Shown here piece by piece: positions 47,267 through 63,435 of a stretch of 64,000 nucleotides of DNA. The stretch covers positions 20,588,581 to 20,652,580 of the forward strand of contig NC_045147.1 of the NCBI RefSeq assembly GCF_008831285.2, read 5' to 3'. Numbering within the stretch: the first letter of the stretch is position 1; every line of letters starts with the position of its first letter. A model generated the notes under the pieces. The model saw only the letters and a program-made list of their open reading frames with translations, did no database searches and was not told where the DNA came from. Made by a program: the position numbers and the translations under genes. Source of the stretch: Nymphaea colorata (lineage: Eukaryota > Streptophyta > Magnoliopsida > Nymphaeales > Nymphaeaceae).

Positions 47267-49747
47267 TGATTTGAAAGAAGATTGACGGAGATGGCTCGAC
47301 CTGCCGCCCAAGTCTAAGCCGGAAACGGATCACGTCCCCTCCATCCCCATGCACTTATGTAAAATGGTATCGAATTATAGCTTTGACTATAATTTGCATT
47401 TGTAATGAAATGTTTTGAAAACACAAAATCTAAAAAAAGTCTTCAGCAAATTTCTCGAGGAAAAGAGAAGTTCCGGAGACATGTAGTCATATTACAGTAA
47501 CGAAACTATCAAAGATCGACGTTTGTCGCCATTTTCTGAAATTGAAATCGGCCGATAACCTGATTCCGGCAGCGAACCCTGATGTCTTTGTGGAAACATC
47601 CAATAAAATTGGAACGATATAGAGAAGAGGAGCAAGGCGTCCTTGGAAGGATGACAAACACTGACGGCAGTAACAAGAAAGTCATCAATGTTGCACTGCC
47701 CTTCCTTCTTAAATCAAGTAGAGCACGTAATTAATTATTAATAAATCACTCAAACACCGTCCCCTTCTTTGTTTTATATTCAAATTAATCATATTAAAAT
47801 CGAAACTTGGGAATGGATGGCAAGAGTAAGCGATTCAGGGGTGACCCAATCCACATGCAGCCCGATCTTTAGGGGTGAGCATGGCGGCTGGTACCTTGTC
47901 TAGCTCGGGCTCAGGTTTGAACCCTAAAATTGGGTGTAGGCCCAAGTGTTATTTTGAATATTATTTTATTTAAACATATGTATTTATATATTAAAAGTAT
48001 ATGTATTTTTTATTCCAATCAAGTCAAACCTTAGCTGCGCGCAATCAAGTTAACCCATGTATGGTCATGGTCTGTGGCCCAGTCTCAACCCAACTTCTTA
48101 TCGAGTCGGGCCAGCCGAATGCCCAACAAAGTGGACCTCGGCCCGAAACCCTGCCCCCTCCCCTTGTATTTGAACTTATCCATACGTGGGTTCCCGAAAG
48201 TTCTAAAATCGTGCACGACTCTATATGAAAGTGAAATAAAGAACAACCCCTCTGAGATGGCTGAGGGCCACTCTGTTTTTGCAAGGGAAAACAGATCGGA
48301 TCTGATCCAAGATACAGTGATCAGATCCAAAACCGTGATCATGGTTCGTGTTCTTTTCAGATAATCTCAAAAGCATTGAAAACACACGGTTCTGACTATG
48401 ATGACAAAGCTTATTATAAGCAGCGGAAAATCTTAAATTATCAAAACAATTATTACGAAGGACAAGCTTCTTGATATATTTTGAGAAAACAAACACCATC
48501 CTGGTCTCTGATCCGTGAACTGAGCCTTTCAACAGAGTAAACTTGGGAATTCGATTACTTCAGATTTGAAATCTATGAATCTGATGTGATAAAAGATTCA
48601 TTCACAGTAAAGTCCGCCATTTATTCAACCGAGGATCTTGCTTTAAACCTAAGATCCACACTCGAAACCTTTATTTTATTTGTTTTCTTGGCCTTTATGT
48701 TTTCTTGCTTTGTGAATATCAACCAATGGTTGATCACGGGCAGTGAAATTTGAACCTGTGTTTTTTCTTGTGGGCTAAAGCTTGACAAGTCTGAAGAGAA
48801 TTTGTTTACGACAAAAGATTTTTTCTTAATCCCATTACTTTCAACAGATCACCACTCATAATCGCTCAAAAAATGGGAAGGCGGTGGGCGATTCAGCCGC
48901 CAGATTTGGATGGGAAGTTGAGAGACGTTTCTTGCTTCTGGAACTACAAGCAACTCCCATCAAATAATTGGCATTCGTCTGTTCCTTGTTCCTTAAAATT
49001 AACATCCTTAGCTGCTTCTTGTGGTTCGGAGAGAGACAGAAACACAGAGACAGGGAGAGAGAGAGATGGTTTGAGTTATTTTACTACTTTCTTGAACAAG
49101 TTCGAAACAGAGACTGAACCTTCCTCGCTCGGGCAGAGTAAAAGTTCCTACAAATCAAGTCGCGTTCATGTTTTTCATTTTGGTCTCTGCCAACAAGAAC
49201 TCCGGCCGCCTGGCCGGCGGAGAACTTAAGATATTGCAAAGAGTGCTCAAGGGAAGAATTCGGTTTGGTTTCAAGTAGGAGTCTGCCCAACTCTGGAGAA
49301 AACAAACAAAATTAGTTTATGCAGAAAGTGACGCATATGGAAATCAAACAATAACTTGTAGCCCGGGAACTGAATCCCCGGCGTCTTTGATACTGCTTTT
49401 TAGCATACTTCTGTCCCACAGAAGGATCTTCGGTCAGAGACGTGAAGATTACTGCTTCCAATGAAATAAATGGGCATATGAAGGCTTGCCGTGCAAACCA
49501 ACAAAATCACAAAGTCATAAGCGCTATCGTGGAATTTTCCAAGAACAGACGTCACAAGTTTTATCCTGGACAAATTATCCTTTAAGAAGGTAAATCTCGA
49601 TGAATGAACCTCCAAAATATACCAACGAGTTTTCTTCTTTTTCCACAACGCACAAGCTTATTGAAATTCAAAGTCAAGAAAGAGTGATTTTACCAGAAAT
49701 ACTTACAGATTTAACGTTTCCAACTGCAAAATTTTCAAGTTTGCTCA
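47267..49747. other. intergenic, no gene recognised
   Basis: AT-rich sequence with frames up to about 118 codons that lack motifs. Near 48730-48790 the minus strand has a tRNA-like B-box stretch (CAGGTTCAAATTTC); it lacks the rest of a tRNA and is not called. Confidence 0.5.
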
Positions 49748-49935
49748 TCTGTCTTCCATAAAGACAGAAAAAGAATTACCAGCAAGAATAATTGTTTATT
49801 CTTAACTGTATGTAAACGATATGAACGACAGTTGCCAGCATCTGTCTTCCATAAAGACAGAAAAAGAACTACCAGCAAGAATAATTGTTTATTCTTGACT
49901 GTATGTAAACGATATTAACGATAGTTTGCCAGTTC
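49748..49935. repeat. 93-bp tandem duplication upstream of the ATL gene
   Basis: Two adjacent copies start at 49748 and 49841, each beginning tctgtcttccataaagacag and containing ccagcaagaataattgttta and ctgtatgtaaacgat. Only a handful of bases differ. The pair ends about 160 bp upstream of the ATL TATA box, so it lies in the likely promoter. Each copy also contains a short palindrome, ctgtcttccataaagacag. Confidence 0.92.
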
Positions 49936-50092
49936 CTCCTTTTGAATGATCTCCGGGTGGTCGCCTGCAGCATTTTCCACCCACAAATATTAATCTATAA
50001 CAAGTCCTCTCCGCTCTTAGAAATTTCTCCTCACAACCATGGTCTGAGAAGGAATGTCCAACCAAATATCCTCTTAAAACATCGGTCACGCC

Positions 50093-50099
50093 TATAAAA
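50093..50099 (+). promoter_or_regulatory. TATA box of the ATL gene
   Basis: TATAAAA lies 97 bp upstream of the ATL start codon, with a C/T-rich leader between. This predicts a transcript start near 50125 and a short leader of about 65 nt. Confidence 0.65.
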
Positions 50100-50189
50100 T
50101 CAACATGGTGCAAACTCCAAAGCATTGAAGCCTCTCCTTCTCTGCTCCTCGTCTCTCTCTCTTGCTCTCTCCATCCTCTTCTTACGTGG

Positions 50190-50744
50190 ATGGATTTCAC
50201 AAGCATAGCTGCAGGTTTCTTAATCTTTTTAATAGTCTGTGTCGTGTGCTTACTGACCCTTCATCTCTTACCCATTCTGAAGCTCTTCGTGAGTTTCATT
50301 CTTGAGATGTCATGTGACACCTACCACCTTCCTGAAAGGAACCTCAACCTCGGTGAGCCTCAAGGTCCTTCTTCAACCTCTGCCCGCTTCAGGCGCCTCT
50401 CTCCCAAAGGCCTGGATCCATCAATCGTTCAGTCACTCCCCACCCTCATTTTCGCGGCGGATTCCCAGAAGGAAGGCTTAGATTGTGCCATCTGTCTGGA
50501 GGGGTTCAAGGATAAGGAAATAGGGAGAGAGCTTCCAGGATGCCATCATCGATTTCATATCGGTTGCATTGATATGTGGTTCCAATCTCACTGTACTTGT
50601 CCAATCTGTAGGTTGGCAGTCGACCCTTGCCATAAATCAGAATCTCAGGCACAGGTCTTGAAGAAACAGAGTACCAATGATGCTGCCTCTTCTTCGTCTG
50701 TTCCTCCAAGGGAGCAATTTGTTTCAGTTCCAATTGGGGAGTAA
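50190..50744 (+). CDS. ATL: ATL-type RING-H2 E3 ubiquitin ligase
   Basis: A membrane-anchored ubiquitin ligase of the Arabidopsis Toxicos en Levadura (ATL) family; members act in defence and stress signalling by ubiquitinating targets at membranes. Single exon, 184 aa, both typical of the family. Residues 6-38 are strongly hydrophobic (FTSIAAGFLIFLIVCVVCLL) and form the membrane anchor. The GLD motif is at 74-76 (KGLDPSIVQSLP). The RING-H2 domain spans 99-140 with the metal ligands C99, C102, C118, H120, H123, C126, C137 and C140, and the conserved W130 of the E2-binding face. The spacing C-x2-C-x15-C-x1-H-x2-H-x2-C-x10-C-x2-C is correct. The C-terminal tail is Ser-rich. ATL genes are usually intronless, as here. 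I cannot say which member it corresponds to or what it targets. Confidence 0.93.
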   Translation: MDFTSIAAGFLIFLIVCVVCLLTLHLLPILKLFVSFILEMSCDTYHLPERNLNLGEPQGPSSTSARFRRLSPKGLDPSIVQSLPTLIFAADSQKEGLDCAICLEGFKDKEIGRELPGCHHRFHIGCIDMWFQSHCTCPICRLAVDPCHKSESQAQVLKKQSTNDAASSSSVPPREQFVSVPIGE

Positions 50745-50977
50745 ATTTTCTTGTGGGCGATCCCAGGAATTGCTTAAGGGACACAACAGAGATGGATTTG
50801 GGGGAGATGGGAGCTTTAGTCAGCCTTCAATTGGTGTCGGAGCGTCAAGCAGACGGGCTTCCTCTCTCAGGGAGTAGCAGAAAAGGTTGCTGGAGCATGG
50901 AGGTCGTTGCAGTTCATTGGTGCATGGATGAGTAAGGGCAATACTCATCTGTCCATCTACTAAAAACGAAACCACGT

Positions 50978-51039
50978 TAGAATCCTGGCTTTAGCATAAA
51001 ATTCGTTAAACTAATTTTGATGCTAAAACCAGGATTCTA
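50978..51039. repeat. hairpin with 20-bp arms
   Basis: Arms at 50978-50997 and 51020-51039 read tagaatcctggctttagcat and atgctaaaaccaggattcta, complementary at 19 of 20 positions with a 22-nt loop. It lies about 230 bp past the ATL stop codon. It may be the core of a tiny inverted-repeat element or a structured 3' region. The stem is miRNA-precursor-like in size, but nothing else supports that. Confidence 0.8.
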
Positions 51040-51202
51040 GCATCGTTTTGGAATTACCAAGGAGGCCGTCATTTTAAGTTTTCGAGGCACATATGCTCCA
51101 AACTGGGGGAAAAAAGAAGATGGGATTACATTAATTTTGAAACAAGATGGGCTGGAGTACATAGTTAATATACCTACGATGGCATCCCAAGCAATGTACA
51201 AG

Positions 51203-51297
51203 GAATGCCAATCACATTTCTGTAGTCGAATCATCAAATAAAATTCTTTGAATGCCAATGACATTTTTGTAGTCGAATCATCAAATAAAATTATTTC
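51203..51297. repeat. 47-bp tandem duplication
   Basis: Copies start at 51203 and 51250, each beginning gaatgccaat and containing tgtagtcgaatcatcaaata. Three or four bases differ. It lies immediately left of the TRIM element. Confidence 0.9.
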
Positions 51298-51332
51298 TTT
51301 TTCTCCTTCAAAAAATTACTACCCTGGCGAAT

Positions 51333-51756
51333 GGCTAGACTATAACAACCCGACCCACTCTCGGGCTTGGATTCCTAAAAAGGATAGGAATCAGGACAAT
51401 CATCTCATTAGTGGCCTTCCTTTATAAGTCCTTGAAGATTCCTCACAATCTTCGATACAGGACTAAACTTCTGGGGTGTTACAATCCACCCCCCTTAAGG
51501 CACACGCGTCCGCGCGTGTGGGACCCCAGGTCCGAGTGTTGATACTGCTCTGATACCACTATAACAACCCGACCCACTCTCGGGCTCGGGCCCCTGGTTT
51601 GACGGATCTCAACCCGTCCCCTAGCAGTTTCGATTCCAATTCTAAAAAGGCTAGGAACCAGGACAATCATCTCATTAGTGGCCTTCCTTTATAAGTCTTT
51701 GAAGATTCCTCACAATCTTCGATACAGGACTAAACTTCTGGGGTGTTAGGCTAGAC
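51333..51756 (-). mobile_element. TRIM (miniature LTR retrotransposon)
   Basis: Two direct repeats (about 51341-51481 and 51560-51748) begin tataacaacccgacccactc and end in gggGTGTTA; they are the LTRs. They flank an internal stretch of about 78 bp. Next to the right-hand LTR, the minus strand reads TGGTATCAGAGC (51558-51547), the standard primer site for initiator tRNA-Met. Next to the left-hand LTR is a purine tract on the same strand (TTAAGGGGGGTGG). The element therefore reads leftward. The identical flank ggctagac occurs at both sides (51333-51340 and 51749-51756), marking the insertion. It has no room for gag or pol and must have relied on proteins of another element. A fossil with recognisable whole structure; the LTRs differ enough that it is not brand new. 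Confidence 0.88.
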
Positions 51757-54700
51757 AGTCTTGACTTCTCTCTCTTTTTTGCGGATTGATTTTGTATTTA
51801 GGGGATCTCTTGTCCCCAAATTTTGTTATATGTTCTCATTTTATTGGCTCTTTCTCTCTCTGTGTGGTTATTACGTAGAGTTCGAAGGGTTATTGCTTAA
51901 GAAAATAATAAAATAAAACAGACAGCAAATGAAGATGACTTTTATTTCCTCAAACATAAACAGAAGAAAAAGAAGATCAAGAAAAGAGTTGAAGGGTTTG
52001 ACCCCTTCTTCCAAGTGCATGACATCGAGTTCCCCACGAAATTACTAGGAAACCACCATGAGTAGCTGCCCTTGACCGACTTTAACGAGCTTCTTAGGAC
52101 GGTGACGTTGATGAAGAAAAATTGCTCGAGTCAAATGAGGTTAACAGTCCAATAATTTGAATGCATGAATGAAAAATTTTCCAGTCAGCGACGAGTTCAA
52201 GTCTGAGATGCTAATATGGAGTCGTGGGTGGTAGGTGAAAAATGGGGCCTTCATATCTCAAAAGGCTATGGATGATTCAAATAGAACATCAAACCGAGTC
52301 CTCATAACAGAAACTGTTAACTGATCGCACCAAAACAATTGATTTACCAGAGTCCATTTCAGAAGAACCGTTAATCAGTTGACTTTTTAATTATTGTCTT
52401 TTCTTGTAGTTGTGATTCAAATGCCCATAGGAATATAACTTTAAATTGCTCTATTTTGACGTAAAAATTAAACTTTTAGGTCATCAAATTTTGGCATTTT
52501 ATGTGACCATCGATTTCAGTCCCATTCAAGAACCATATGTAACCAAACAGATCATGCACATGACATCTATATGATTCTAGGTGACCAAAACTGCTTAGCA
52601 TTGAGATATTTGAATTTTACAACATCTAGACAGAATCCCAACTAACAATTTCGTCAAGGCAGAATGCCGGGCATGTTTTAAGTTGTCAATGCAAAGAATA
52701 TTCAAAGGTGTTTGACAGGTCTGCTAATTTTTCACTGAATCAGAATGTCAAAAAAGAATGGGTGGAGCCCCTGAATAATTTGAAAATGACATTGATACTC
52801 TTCATGGATTGTTTGGCAATAAGAACAGTAACAAGCTATCATAAATGGGACCCAAAGACTGGGTAAATTCATAAAACACTGTAACGTAGTGTTACATGAA
52901 TCTGTCCAATCTTCAAGGCAGATTCATGAAACAGTTTGTTACAGTTCCATTGCCAAATGACTCATTAGGATCTTTCGTCTTGTCTGTTTCCGTTCAGCAA
53001 AAACTCAAAAATTGAAAGTGGAGAACGGCAAAAGGGTGACTCCTCTGCTCACCCATTGACAAACAAGCAATGAGAGAAGGCATTGGTCTACAGTTGCCGT
53101 CTTCTTCCCTACGGCCCTCCTCTGCCACAACCCACATGAACTTGTTGGCCCTCGCCGGATCTCGCCATCTCTTCATCTTCTAATTCTTGCCAGATCCATC
53201 CCGCTGGCTGGAGAAATCAGGCGAGCAAGAAACTCACACAACGTCTCCCATACATCCTTCCTTTTTTTTTTCTCCCCTTTGTTACATCTTCACAAACAGC
53301 TCGTCAAACATTATTGCTACTAATATTGTTATTAATATTGGTATAATCTGCTTGTCTTTTTTATTTTGTCACAGGGTTGCTACTATCCAAAACGTTGAGC
53401 AAAGCATTTTTGTACAAGAAAGCAACCCGTCTCCACAGATGGGCTTATAGTAGAAACCTGCATCAATAAAAAGATATTTGAAATCCGGTACAAATACATT
53501 AAACAACGTGTTTCTAAATTACAGTAATTTTCCTTAAAATTTTGTCCATTAAAAAGATGATTGTCGTTAATTATAATTACTTAATAAAAGAGAGAGAGAG
53601 CCGCTCGGAATTGACAGATAACCTTCAATTATATAATAAAAGTTAGCTTATTATTCAGTAAATGAAAATTGATTGATAGCAGACATTGCTGACGAACAAT
53701 CACTAAGACGCAGGGTAAATTTCATTCGGGAGAGGTTGCACCAAGCGCAATTTCTTGCGTAAAGCACCGCATTTGGGGAAACACCAAAAAAAAAGCCTTA
53801 GTCCTTCATCAAAACAAGAAACGAAACGGTAAAAGAAAAACATCAGCTCAAAAAGTAAAAAACTTAAATCAGGTAACAACCAAATTTCATTCGGTAACTG
53901 AAAAGGCCTCCAATTTGTAACCCAGAAGCTCACAATCCAACCAGACAAGGAGACGGTATCTTTTATAATTTGATATGTCTAAAGTGTTTATGCTTTAGAA
54001 GTAATTTCCTTGACCTTTTTTTTTATTTCTTTCTGATTTTCTTGACTTCTTTTATTTTAAATTGTTTTAATATAAAATTACATACTTTAACTAACCTAAT
54101 TTACAAACCATAGTAATTCCGATTCACCGAATCAATAAATTATTGGATTAGATTCAAAAACCATTTTTGACAACATTAGCATCAACAACAAATAGGTCAG
54201 CAGTTCACGGCCAAGGAAAAACTTTGCATAATATTTTGAAACTTTAGCTTCCTGTAGAAAAAATTGGAAAAATTACCAGTAAAATTTAAGAATACAAGCT
54301 AAAAAAACACGTCATGTCGGTACTTGGCTGAGCACTCGCTATTCTGAAACTGTTTGGTCCACAAAATCGTGACAAATTCATGTCCTTAGCGAATGGCGAC
54401 GTGCTTGACACTTCGGTTCCACTTCCATTCTCAGCCTTTTGCTATCGATACTCAATCTTGATTCAGTGCATTTATTACTATACATTACATAGGAAATTTA
54501 TTCTTTAAGACTCTTCAACAGTTAAGATAAGAAATCACAACTTTAAAAGCATGGTCCGAACTTGTACAAAATTAGATCTACTCATGCACATGAATTGGTC
54601 CAAAAGTCAGGTGTTAAGCTTGGGACGAAAGCAATCATACAATAACCCCGAATGATCGGCGTTGCGCCAGTGTTGCTTTGCCTTCAATCCGATCCTCGCA

Positions 54701-55201
54701 CCCCTTATTCATCCCCATTATGCAACAACACTTGCAAACCCATGGCGACTATACTATCTTAGGATAGGCATGCTGACTCCTCCAATTTTACATGACGGGA
54801 ACCAAGTGTTCAAAATGTAACATAACATCATGTGTTAGATCGTGTGCAGATCAGTCACGGCAGTAACAACAGCAAGATGCCACGATAACAGAAAAGAACT
54901 GATCCTTACATCATTTATTGAGGAAAAAAATAAAGATAAGCAGCTTAAAATATATTTGCAAGGAAGAAGAATTATGCAACTAAGAAAAACAAGAAAGAAA
55001 AGATAATTACAAATACAGAGATACCTATTGGGTTAGAAGTTTGCCATCTATCTTCCCAGAAAGATACTTCATCCAGAAGGCCCAAATAATGACAGGAGAA
55101 AGCATGTGCTCCGAAACCCATTGGTGCATGATTGCACACGTGATCAAATGGGAGCACCAAGTTAGAATAGTCACTAACACTCAAGGCGGAGGAAAAATCT
55201 T
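51757..55201. other. intergenic, no gene recognised
   Basis: AT-rich sequence between the TRIM and COQ5. Besides the inverted-repeat element at 52812-52957, nothing is recognisable; frames are short and lack motifs. A brief (GA)n tract lies near 53587-53600. The right end should hold the COQ5 3' untranslated region. Confidence 0.5.
52812..52957. mobile_element. short inverted-repeat element (MITE-like)
   Basis: A 146-bp unit with ends tttggcaataagaacagtaaca and tgttacagttccattgccaaa, complementary over about 20 bp with one gap. The inner motif ggcagattcatgaaac recurs in related form near 12764 and 60804, suggesting more family members or fragments. I could not define a target duplication, so the superfamily is open. 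Confidence 0.6.
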
Positions 55202-60015
<4,814 letters not shown>

Positions 60016-60106
60016 CTCTCCCGCAGACCAGAACTGCCGCACGGTTCAAGCAGTGAAGCCGCTAGCAGTCGCCGCTTTGGGGAGGGGAAAGCAGTCAGGA
60101 TATCCC

Positions 60107-60114
60107 CTTTTATA
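60107..60114 (-). promoter_or_regulatory. TATA box of COQ5
   Basis: TATAAAAG on the minus strand, 92 bp upstream of the COQ5 start codon. It predicts a short leader of about 60 nt. Confidence 0.65.
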
Positions 60115-62837
60115 GTTGGCCCAAGCGGTGCTTCTCGGCGCTCCCGTCAAGCTTTCCCGGGAGCGGGAAAGCCGGGAACTGGTTGAACGCGAGCCCGCGA
60201 TCACTCTTTACCGCATCTGTGTCCAAGAGGGCTAACTAATCTTATGGCTACATAACTAAGACAGGTCGCTTAACTGACAGACTGTGGCCCAATTATAAAT
60301 CTTATAAACACCTTCCTGGATTTATGAACTTATAAGTCATTGATGTATGAACATATGAGCTCGACAAGAAAAAATAAAGTTAGTAAATTGTATAAACGAG
60401 TTTTGCCTTTTATTTCTGATGTGACAACCAAATCCAACTCGACTTTAAATTAATTCGATTGATTTATATGCGATCCATTTACAACTCAAGACCATTCACA
60501 TACGTATACGAGGCAAGTTTTCTCTCAACATTTTTTTGTATTATATTTTCATACACAACTCATGGCAGTGTTAGCAATTTTGAGCTGACGGACACTATTT
60601 TGAAGTTCTTCATATTTGAAGCGTATGAATAAGCAAATAGTTTAGTTGAAGACATCCACATGAAAATAAACAAAAATTGGTGGCCTAGTGTGGGCAACGG
60701 ACATACCAGCTCTAGGAAAGTAATATCCTTTTGTGTCTGAGACAAACTCGTATCTTAGTTTCTTGTTTCGAAGTACATGTTCTTTCACGTTAATTAATTT
60801 TTAAGGCAAATTCATGAAACAATTACATAATATTGTTCTGATAAACATATTATTGAAAAAACTTATCAATATAAATCAGGCATGGTATAAGGGAAAGGAG
60901 AATAGGCAGCGGCGAAAGGAAAGGGGGGCCTGCCCACCTAAAAAGAAAATTATATATAAATTTTAAAATTTTTTGTTTATATTATAATTTTTTTTTAAAA
61001 TGATATTTTGACATGTATCAAAATTTAAAAACTTTATTTGGGTCCTCCATATATCATAAAAAAAAAAATCTGGCTCTGCTGCTAAGAGTAAAGTCAAAAC
61101 TTTAATTTAAAGTTGCACAATAAAATGAAATACAATAAGAGATACCAAGAAAGTTAGCCAAACCAAACCTTTTTGGATCTTTGTTTGGTTCGTGCAGTCG
61201 CGTGGTTCATTGACGACAAAGAAGTCGTTGAGAAACGAGTGCACGCCTACAAGTCAAGAGTCAATGGAATTTTTTTTTTTAAAAAAAAAAAAAAACTCAG
61301 TAGGTGAGAGAAAGAAGCAAACGGGAAATTGAGATGGTGCAAAATTTTGTTATGTAATGTCACCAGAGGATCATTCAAATATGCAATTCAATAAATAATA
61401 AAGTTTACGTGGTTCTCAAAACGAGATAAAAGCAGCATAAAACGTTGGTTTATAAGCTAAGAGGGTTTAGCAAATCAACCGTTCGAGTTATTAGAAAACT
61501 TAGGGGTTTAACGAATAATGCAGTTTTCTTATGTAAATCAATGTGTTTTCGGGCATAATGATTAAATTCGTGAACTTGGTTATCACTTGGCATATGCATT
61601 TACTTTTGATGATGTTATTATTTTGTTTTTTTCTTCTTATTTTCAAACTCCATATAAGATAAAAGTAGGTAAACGTAAATATTTTTTTATCAAGAGAATA
61701 AATATTTTGAGGGATTTTAAGACATTTATAGAGAAAAATCATAAGCACGCTTTAATGACATATTAAAAAAAACTGGTTTCATAAAAGCTATTCCTCAAAA
61801 AAAAAAAAATGTTTGGGTAATAGAACCAAAACATAGGTCAAGTCATTTAGTTTCACTAAAGTTGAGTCTTAAAAAAACTCAAATTTTTAATATAATTTAA
61901 AGGACTTTTTAGAAACAAAATTGGTCAGTCTTGGCCCCAATATAGGCAACGGCAGTTTGCTTGGTAGGTGAATTAAAAAAAGCAGGAAGAAGAGAAGAAA
62001 AAGAGAACAGGGTGTGGTCGGTGGATGTGAACAAAGGAATTTAAATTGGTTTGGATTCTGATTCATATTCGACGGATTTAAGATCCATTTGATTTGAATC
62101 ATCATTTTCTTGATATTGCATATTGCTAATGAAAAATCACCAAAATACATGGAACCTTCCTTTTTTCTTTTTTTTTTTTTAGGGGCTCATATAAACCTCA
62201 CATTGGCCTAATAATGATCTCACATCTTCTTAGAGAGATGGATGATAACACCAATTAGCAGTAAAAATGCAATTTAAAAGAAATTTGGGAGATGACTGGA
62301 TCTGATTTGGAACACAATAGGACCCGAATCATGATGGGATCCGATCCACTTTCACAAGAGACGGTTTCCCAGTCTCTGGAAAACCCTAGAAGGACGTTTT
62401 GGTAAATTGACACAGAGAAGCCCCAGAGCGAGCTTGACCCGCTGCCCGGATTTCCTCCTCCCCAAGACATTTCAAACTCTGCTGCCGCCTTCTAGTTCTC
62501 CCCTCATTTCTCGCTCTCTCTCTCTCTTTCTCTCTCTCTCAGACGAAGATATAATCTGGAACTTCCACGTTTTTCTCAGACCTTTCCTCTTCGTTACACT
62601 ACGAACACTTCATCGTCTCTTTTCTTGTTCTTGTTGCTGTTCTTCTTCTTCTTCTTCTTTTTCTTTTTGTGATATTCTTTTTCCTCTCCTCCTCCTCCTC
62701 CTCCTCCTCCTTCTTGGTCTTTGGCGTCCTAGTTAGAGGCGCATATAACCTCAGAGACGTTTAGTGAGGCGATTTCCCTTTTGCTTCCCGCCTTCCCCAC
62801 GTTCGTCTTGCCGGAAGGAAAGACTGACGACGTAAAA
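60115..62837. other. intergenic between COQ5 and the last gene
   Basis: AT-rich with several homopolymer A and T runs. Contains the hAT-like fragment at 60907-61081. From about 62500 the sequence becomes C/T-rich, including (CT)n and (CTT)/(CTC) tracts up to 62720, as expected of the leader of the gene starting at 62838. Otherwise nothing recognised. Confidence 0.5.
60907..61081. mobile_element. hAT-type MITE or fragment
   Basis: Starts cagcggcgaaagg and ends tctggctctgctg, weak inverted repeats of the type seen at 47058. The inner stretch atcaaaatttaaaaacttta matches the centre of the 47058 element closely, which supports one family. I find no matching 8-bp flanks, so the ends are provisional. 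Confidence 0.45.
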
Positions 62838-63435
62838 ATGCCTACGTTCAGCACTATTGCGCTGGAGAATCTGCTCGAGCCGGACGTCACTCGGCCTACC
62901 AAACAGAAAGACTTGAAGCCCATGTTCCAAATTCGGCGGCAGCCAGAAAAGGAAACGCAGAAGAGCGCGGGTTATCGTGTGAAGAGGCCACAGCACGTGT
63001 ACTTCTGCCCCGCCCTCTATACCACGCCTGAGCCCACCCCGATTCCTGACCCGCCCTCTTCCTTCTCGCCATCCCCCTACGTGATCAACTACAAGCGGCG
63101 GGAACCCCTTCCACAGAAGACCGATGGTCCGGTGGCCGGATTAGGTGGGCCGGTGGGTTCTGAAAAGAACGCGGTGTTTGGGGACGTGGGAGATCTAGGT
63201 GCTGGTTCGATGACGGAGGATGATGGTTCAGAGGCCCGGAAGAGGAATGATGATGGTGGTGAGAGTGCGGTTGAATTGGACAGAAATGTTGAGATTGGTG
63301 TAGAGGAGGGGTTTGTGATAGACGATCTGCCGGCTGCCCGTGAGGAGGATCCCTTAGGGGGGAGGGTTGATGCAGAAAATGAATGTGCGCATTCTCCTTT
63401 AGTTTGCCAGACCGAGTTCTTTGATGCCAACGATG
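62838..63435 (+). CDS. first exon of an unrecognised acidic plant protein (partial)
   Basis: The frame starts MPTFSTIALENLLEPDVTRP after a C/T-rich leader and runs 199 codons to a splice donor (GATG|GTAATC) beside a (CT)n tract. The rest lies beyond the window. Near residues 50-95 is a proline-rich block YFCPALYTTPEPTPIPDPPS followed by FSPSPYVINYKRREPLP, which looks like a conserved short motif. The remainder is Gly/Asp/Glu-rich and probably disordered. There is no signal peptide or membrane segment. I do not recognise the family with certainty; plant proteins with an N-terminal MP-x-F-S-x-I-A-L and a TPEPTP motif exist, but their function is unknown to me. The ATG at 62838 was chosen because no ATG lies upstream in the same frame after the leader. 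Confidence 0.7.

Larger units (their letters stand above)
50745..51332. other. ATL downstream region with a hairpin and a short tandem repeat
   Basis: Contains the ATL 3' untranslated region, the 20-bp-stem hairpin at 50978-51039 and a 47-bp tandem duplication at 51203-51297. No second gene. Confidence 0.55.

Noticed and set aside
48730-48790. tRNA-like B-box stretch on the minus strand
   Set aside because: Only the T-arm-like part is present; no acceptor, D or anticodon stems can be formed.
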